NCBI GenBank assembly: GCA_900708905.1 | Contig: CAADRB010000011.1 | Span: forward strand, 364,062 to 428,061 | Origin: Hymenolepis diminuta | Lineage: Eukaryota; Platyhelminthes; Cestoda; Cyclophyllidea; Hymenolepididae | Direction: 5' to 3' | DNA: 64,000 bases | Shown here: piece by piece, positions 59,541 through 64,000 of the stretch | Position numbering within the stretch: the first letter of the stretch is position 1 | Layout of the letters: every line of letters begins with the position of its first letter | Position numbers and translations under genes: made by a program | Notes under the pieces: generated by a model | Told to the model about the DNA's origin: nothing | Databases searched by the model: none | The model's input: the letters and a program-made list of their open reading frames with translations, nothing else

Positions 59541-61484
59541 ACCCTGGGTACTTTACCACATTGCTCATCCTTCATGATAAAAGCCTTCATTTATATTACC
59601 TGACCTGTGCGGATTATTTGAAATTAATATCAAAATCAAATAAATGGTAGAAAAACATATCTGTTCAGCTTGCATATAGTAAGCTTTGATGTCAATTGAC
59701 GCAATTAATTTGACAATTTTCTGAATCAACAAGACCAAAGTACAGACACAAAGACGCTAGAATCACTACATTGCTGAGAGAGAATGTAGGAACGTAAACT
59801 CTGCTCCCTTTCTGGTACTAAAGGTCACCACAGCCATAAATTGTAGTCCTCTGCTCGCACTCTTTTTAGTCATTCATTATCGCCATCATCATTCTGATGT
59901 CTTTAGAGTTCAGGTGGCATGGAAACCTTTCTCACCCTCTAGAAGAGAGAAGTTAAGACTTGGAGAAAAATAAATTGCCAGGTTTAACGAACCTCATGTC
60001 TCTGAATTTGTTCTTGAGCTAACTGAAATGATCTAACCTGCTTTTTTGCTAGGAACAAAGGGATTGAGAAATCCATTCACACTTCGTTCATTCTGGAATG
60101 AAACCATTCCCCCTGCCCCTTGTAAAATCTGGTATATGGAATATTTTTGAATAATCACAACAATGAACTAACCTTAAGGAAGTTCTCTCAGCTCGAATTC
60201 AGAAATATATGCTGTGTACTATCCTCACTGAGTGAAACTTCTAATTCATTGGGCACTACCTGATTTGATTTAAATTCTCTGTTGAAGACCGTGTGCCAAG
60301 ATTAGTTGGAGGAATTTAAACTGAAAAGACCCTTCCAATATATGTTTGTTCTATTTAATTCACTGTTTAAGTTGGGTGATTTTGTAAAATAGGACTCCTC
60401 TATACTGTTTTAATTCTAGGGGGTCTTATTTCTGTCGCTATGACCTATTTGCCCACCAGCTGTCGTTAGACTGTTGTTTCCTTAGTCTCGGAGAGATAAG
60501 ACCTAATGTAGTTACTCAGACACATTGTATATGAATGTAAGTTGTATTCACGGGATTGATGTTCGAAGGTCAAAACACCGCCGGACTAATAACATTTTGT
60601 GTCACGAATAATTGACTAGCTGTGAGGAGCTGCGTAAGTCCTCATATTGATAAGGATGATGGTTAACTTAAGGTCACACTAGGAATTGACCACCCCGAGG
60701 CAAAACAAAAATGCTGCAGCCTTGAATTTTATTTTGTCGGGTTTCTATTAAGGTAGTTTGAGAAACGGGGTGGAAGTAAGGATTCACAAAATAACATCTT
60801 TTAGACAATCGAGGATGAATCACATAAAAATATGGCGTGTCTACGAGCATTTTATATGTCGGACAGTTTGCTAGCTTAGCTTATTTTCAATCCCTTAGTA
60901 GTGACGTGATCAGTGACCTACAATGGAGTCCCGTACCTTAAAGTTATTTTTGTTTCTACCGCCTTGCATCCCCGCTGTTGAATTATTGTATTTTAGGATT
61001 TAAGTCGCATGGCGATAGGCTAAAATAGGAAAGCAATTGAGTTATAGGGCAAGCATCTGTTATTTGGGAACTGATACTTTTAAATTGAAAAAAAAAACAA
61101 GTGAATGAAAGTACCACCATGCTTTTCCGATATGATAAAGTGGTTCTAACTGTATGCTCTGCAAAATATACGCCTTAATTGGTTTAATAAATTAAATTGG
61201 CCTTCAAAATGTGAAACGGATCAGTTTCTAGAGTCTTAGATATTAGCATTCAGTTCAAATTATCTCTCAAAATACTCCTGGTTTGATCTGTAATCAAAAT
61301 CAACTGAGAATGGGATGAATTCATTACGTGGGGTATACAGTTTATAAATCTGAATCAAGATAATTATGTCCAAAATGACGAGACAAAATTGGGTCAATAT
61401 TTCAGAATTTAGGTTGGACGAACAATTTAAAAGATTTTTCTGTCTACTTCCTCCTTGAAATTTTATGACTGCATCTATGGTGTT

Positions 61485-61600
61485 GTTTTCCAGCACTCAT
61501 CTTGGAAAGAGGTTTAGCATCAGGGAGTCTCTCAGGTGAGAACCTCGCGTTCAACCACTTGATAACCAATGCCTTCGGCAAGTACACTCACCGGATGTGA
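61485..61600 (-). repeat. tRNA-derived SINE, copy 5 (reverse, 3' part)
   Basis: The reverse complement has GAGGTTCTCACCTGAGAG, GATGCTAAACCTCTTTCC and AAGATGAGTGCTGGAAAAC, the family tail. The tRNA-like head is weak or missing. Confidence 0.65.
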
Positions 61601-62379
61601 ACTTATTGCTCTCTTGACTTCACAGGGGCATGAGTGTTAGATGTTCTTTTGAATATATACCGATTCAGAGGGGTGAAATTAGATAAGTATGACGACCTCG
61701 TTCCTAATTGGTGCCCAGATTGCGTCTAAGCGTTGAGACTAAAATTATCTGGTTTTTGCTGATAATTGAAGGGTGCGACGTATGTTTTTCGGGGAGCATA
61801 CGGGAGCATGGAGTACATATAGGTCACTCTATCTGGAGAACTTAGAACTTTAGTGTTCTAACATTTATGACTGCGAAATCGACAACAAAAGATGCACCCC
61901 GATTTGTTGGTGAGGTTCTATCCAATTTCCATGTTATTATCTAAAATTAGGGTTTTTGGTAGTTCTTTAACTTTAAAGCTAGAAATTCTCCAAATAAAAC
62001 TTTAGATATCTGTAAGGCTCAGAATTGTTCGAGATTAGTAGTCCATTTTTTTGTAATCATTAGCTGTAATGATACAGCAGTACTGTTAAATATTTATTTG
62101 GTTGAGTATTTTATTTAACGGATATTCAGTCAACATTATTACTTCTCACACAAATCAAGTTCTTTAAAACTATGTATTTAAAATGCATGCTTTCTGATAG
62201 ATTACTAATGTATTATTACTATAACCCACGGAAAAGCAAGAAATGGTCCATTGTGGGAAATCAGTTAACAGTAAGTCCGATAGCTGATAAAGGAGAGGGA
62301 TCGAAAAAATAATGGGAGCAAAGTCGGGGAACAAAGGCGTTTTACTTCATTTGATTTTTTGACTCGACTCAATGTTTCC

Positions 62380-62520
62380 CGACTGGGTAGTTCAGATTCC
62401 AAAATTAAAATGTCATGATTCGTCTCCAGGTTTCTAAACAAATTCTTGTCCACGATATCCAGTGCTCATTAACCAGTCATTTAGTTATGATGGTCGGTCT
62501 TGCCACCTAAATTCATTTTC
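62380..62520 (-). repeat. dispersed repeat B, reverse copy
   Basis: The reverse complement reads GACTGGTTAATGAGCACTGG, then ATATCGTGGACAAGAATTTG; the best-preserved reverse copy of this family here. Confidence 0.5.
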
Positions 62521-62694
62521 TTCCAAAGGTTGATAAAGCAGAATAATCTTACATAATATTAAATAACTTGCGTTATAACTTAGCAGAGTTGAGATAGCTA
62601 AGTTTTGAAAAGTTTCCAATGTAGGTGTTTAAAATGTATATTCCACGGTGTATTATATAACCAGTAAAATCTACTTCTTTCTTTTCTCCTTTAG

Positions 62695-62946
62695 ACTCGT
62701 GAAATAAAAACAGGTAAAGCAGCCCACTTGCGACGGAAGATTTTCAAGTGCTGCCCCATTTTCTACATGGGTAAACGCTTGGGCAATCGACTTTTCTCTA
62801 TATATCTATTGATTAAACTTCTCTACATTCTCAACGCCGTGGGTCAAGTTTACCTCCTGGAATCCTTTATCGGTCTCAACTTCCTAGATGGTGGTGTTCT
62901 TGGAGTTACTTTAACGAAGAATATGATTGATGGAAAAAATTGGCAG
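62695..62946 (+). CDS. innexin D, single internal exon (partial or orphan)
   Basis: 84 codons, phase 0 at both ends, between a strong acceptor (TTTTCTCCTTTAG) and a donor (CAG|GTATGG). It corresponds to the first part of exon 3 of the other innexins: the end of the cytoplasmic loop (KIFKCCPIFYMGKRLGN), membrane segment 3 (SIYLLIKLLYILNAVGQVYLL) and the start of the second loop (NMIDGKNWQ, equal to GRDWQ in A and C). Unlike A-C, an intron follows the NWQ codon. No first or second exon is visible in the preceding 4.3 kb, and later exons may lie beyond 64000. It may be a pseudogene, an alternative 3' exon used with innexin C exons 1-2, or a gene with unrecognised 5' exons. Confidence 0.8.
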
Positions 62947-64000
62947 GTATGGTATTTGGTAAATCATGACGCAATAGTAGTTACGTTTATTTAATAACTC
63001 AAGTTGATAGATTCGTTGATAACAAGTCTGTCATTTGGAAGTTTCTTTAGCTTCAGAATATTTGTCGGCATTTTCTTAATAATTTCCGTGGGCTCTTTAA
63101 AAATAGTCATCATAGAATTTTTGCAGCGTCGGCTGAGAGATGAAGGATTCCTCAAAACTTTCTTAAAATTTTTTAGCAATTTTAATTTTTTTCGTTTTGA
63201 TAACAATTCATGATTACATTCCTGTGTTTACATGAGTTGTTTTCATTTGATACAATTGGAGAAAATTGATTAGCGATGACTCAATTTTCGCTTGTAAAAT
63301 CCAAGATTCATCGGTTACAAGAATAGCAATGCTGACGCTTAATTTTCGCGCTCTCTCTCGTTCCTCATCCTATTCTTATTTCTTTCTTCATTTCCCACGC
63401 GCGCTCTCAATTTTTAATCGTTGCTGTTTAACAAACTCTGCTTGCCTTGGTTGTCTGCAGTTAGCTGATGGCTGTTAGACGGAGCTTCAGCAGAAACTTA
63501 AGATTGTTATTTCGGCAAAGGAATATTTTTCGATAATACAATTTGTAGAACATTTTACACAAATTTTGATCATCATTATTATTAGGAGATAACATCGCAG
63601 ACGGGTAAAAAACTCGATAAGGCCTACATTTTTCAGCTTTTTGGAGCCCAATTATTTTTGATCTCTTAAGATTTCGTTTGTTTTTGAGGCCAATGAGTGA
63701 TGCGTGTAACAAACTGTGGTCTAGCTGAGCCATTGGTATGTAATCCTCCCAATCTGTAGCTGATTCTTTGGAGTTAATGTGAGAATGACAGACGTGGATA
63801 GTACTCAAGGTACTATTATCAATCAGTTTAAAGATATCGCCATGATGAACTGTCTGCGTGTTCCCAAACCATTATTGACAGTCGTTCCCTTTTTCAAGTT
63901 ATGTACAAATCTGTAAATAATGAGCGAAGTGGTTAGTCTCTTCATTCCCCGTCATTTCTGTCCTATATTACAAATCGCTTTTCCTCATAATCCCGGGTAT
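62947..64000. other. downstream of the innexin D exon, no further exon seen
   Basis: Open frames on both strands (for example 63004-63213 and 63461-63808) show no innexin second-loop motif or other recognisable domain. If innexin D is real, its next exon is outside the window or too diverged to see. Confidence 0.4.

Larger units (their letters stand above)
58438..62694. other. interval between innexin C and the orphan innexin exon
   Basis: I looked for the conserved first-exon block (DKFN) and second-exon block (YYQWVP) on the plus strand and found neither. The interval holds two reverse SINE copies (59348-59540, 61485-61600) and a repeat B copy (62380-62520). The remainder is AT-rich with no gene that I can support. 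Confidence 0.45.

Noticed and set aside
1..64000. CRISPR arrays, bacterial operons, phage or plasmid modules
   Set aside because: No regularly spaced repeats or prokaryotic gene order; the window is clearly eukaryotic, with introns.

Overview
The window looks like nuclear DNA of a flatworm, most likely a tapeworm (cestode). It is AT-rich and intron-rich. It carries innexins (invertebrate gap-junction genes), and several introns of one gene are only 31-49 bp, a size class I associate with cestodes. Species cannot be fixed from sequence alone. There is one assembly gap (47721-48118) and one stray N in a poly-C run near 2791.

Five gene loci are supported. (1) Minus strand, 3862-13880: a complete THOC5 (THO mRNA-export complex subunit 5), which I rebuilt as 14 exons coding for 694 residues. 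(2) Plus strand, 16296-18333: the ER chaperone BiP/GRP78 in two exons (656 residues, ending KEEL), with a near-consensus ER-stress element and TATA box just upstream. (3-5) Plus strand: three complete innexins at 31097-32792, 46301-52027 and 55491-58437. They share the same three-exon design and intron phases. A fourth innexin is represented by a single exon (62695-62946); no partner exons are visible in the 4.3 kb upstream, and anything downstream may lie beyond the window.

Most of the rest is mobile-element debris. THOC5's three longest introns hold a dead mariner (6818-8106, intron 9), a solo Gypsy-type LTR (8590-9003, intron 8) and a nearly identical LTR in the opposite direction (11884-12312, intron 6). 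Innexin B's 3.9-kb intron 2 holds a rearranged Gypsy-type insertion (47290-51055) whose outer ends carry matching 4-bp target duplications. A further solo LTR lies at 29953-30457, and an internally deleted Gypsy element at about 35700-38220. A second LTR-like family (three copies), a tRNA-derived SINE family (at least five copies) and an old dispersed repeat (about eight copies) are scattered throughout.

The long stretches 18.4-31.0 kb, 38.9-46.2 kb and 58.5-62.7 kb show no convincing genes. The genes do not form an operon: an mRNA-export factor, an ER chaperone and a tandem family of gap-junction proteins sit side by side. The most interesting leads are the inverted LTR pair bracketing THOC5 exons 7-8 (a classic layout for exon circularisation or skipping), the ER-stress element of BiP, and the orphan innexin exon, which could act as an alternative 3' exon of the neighbouring gene.
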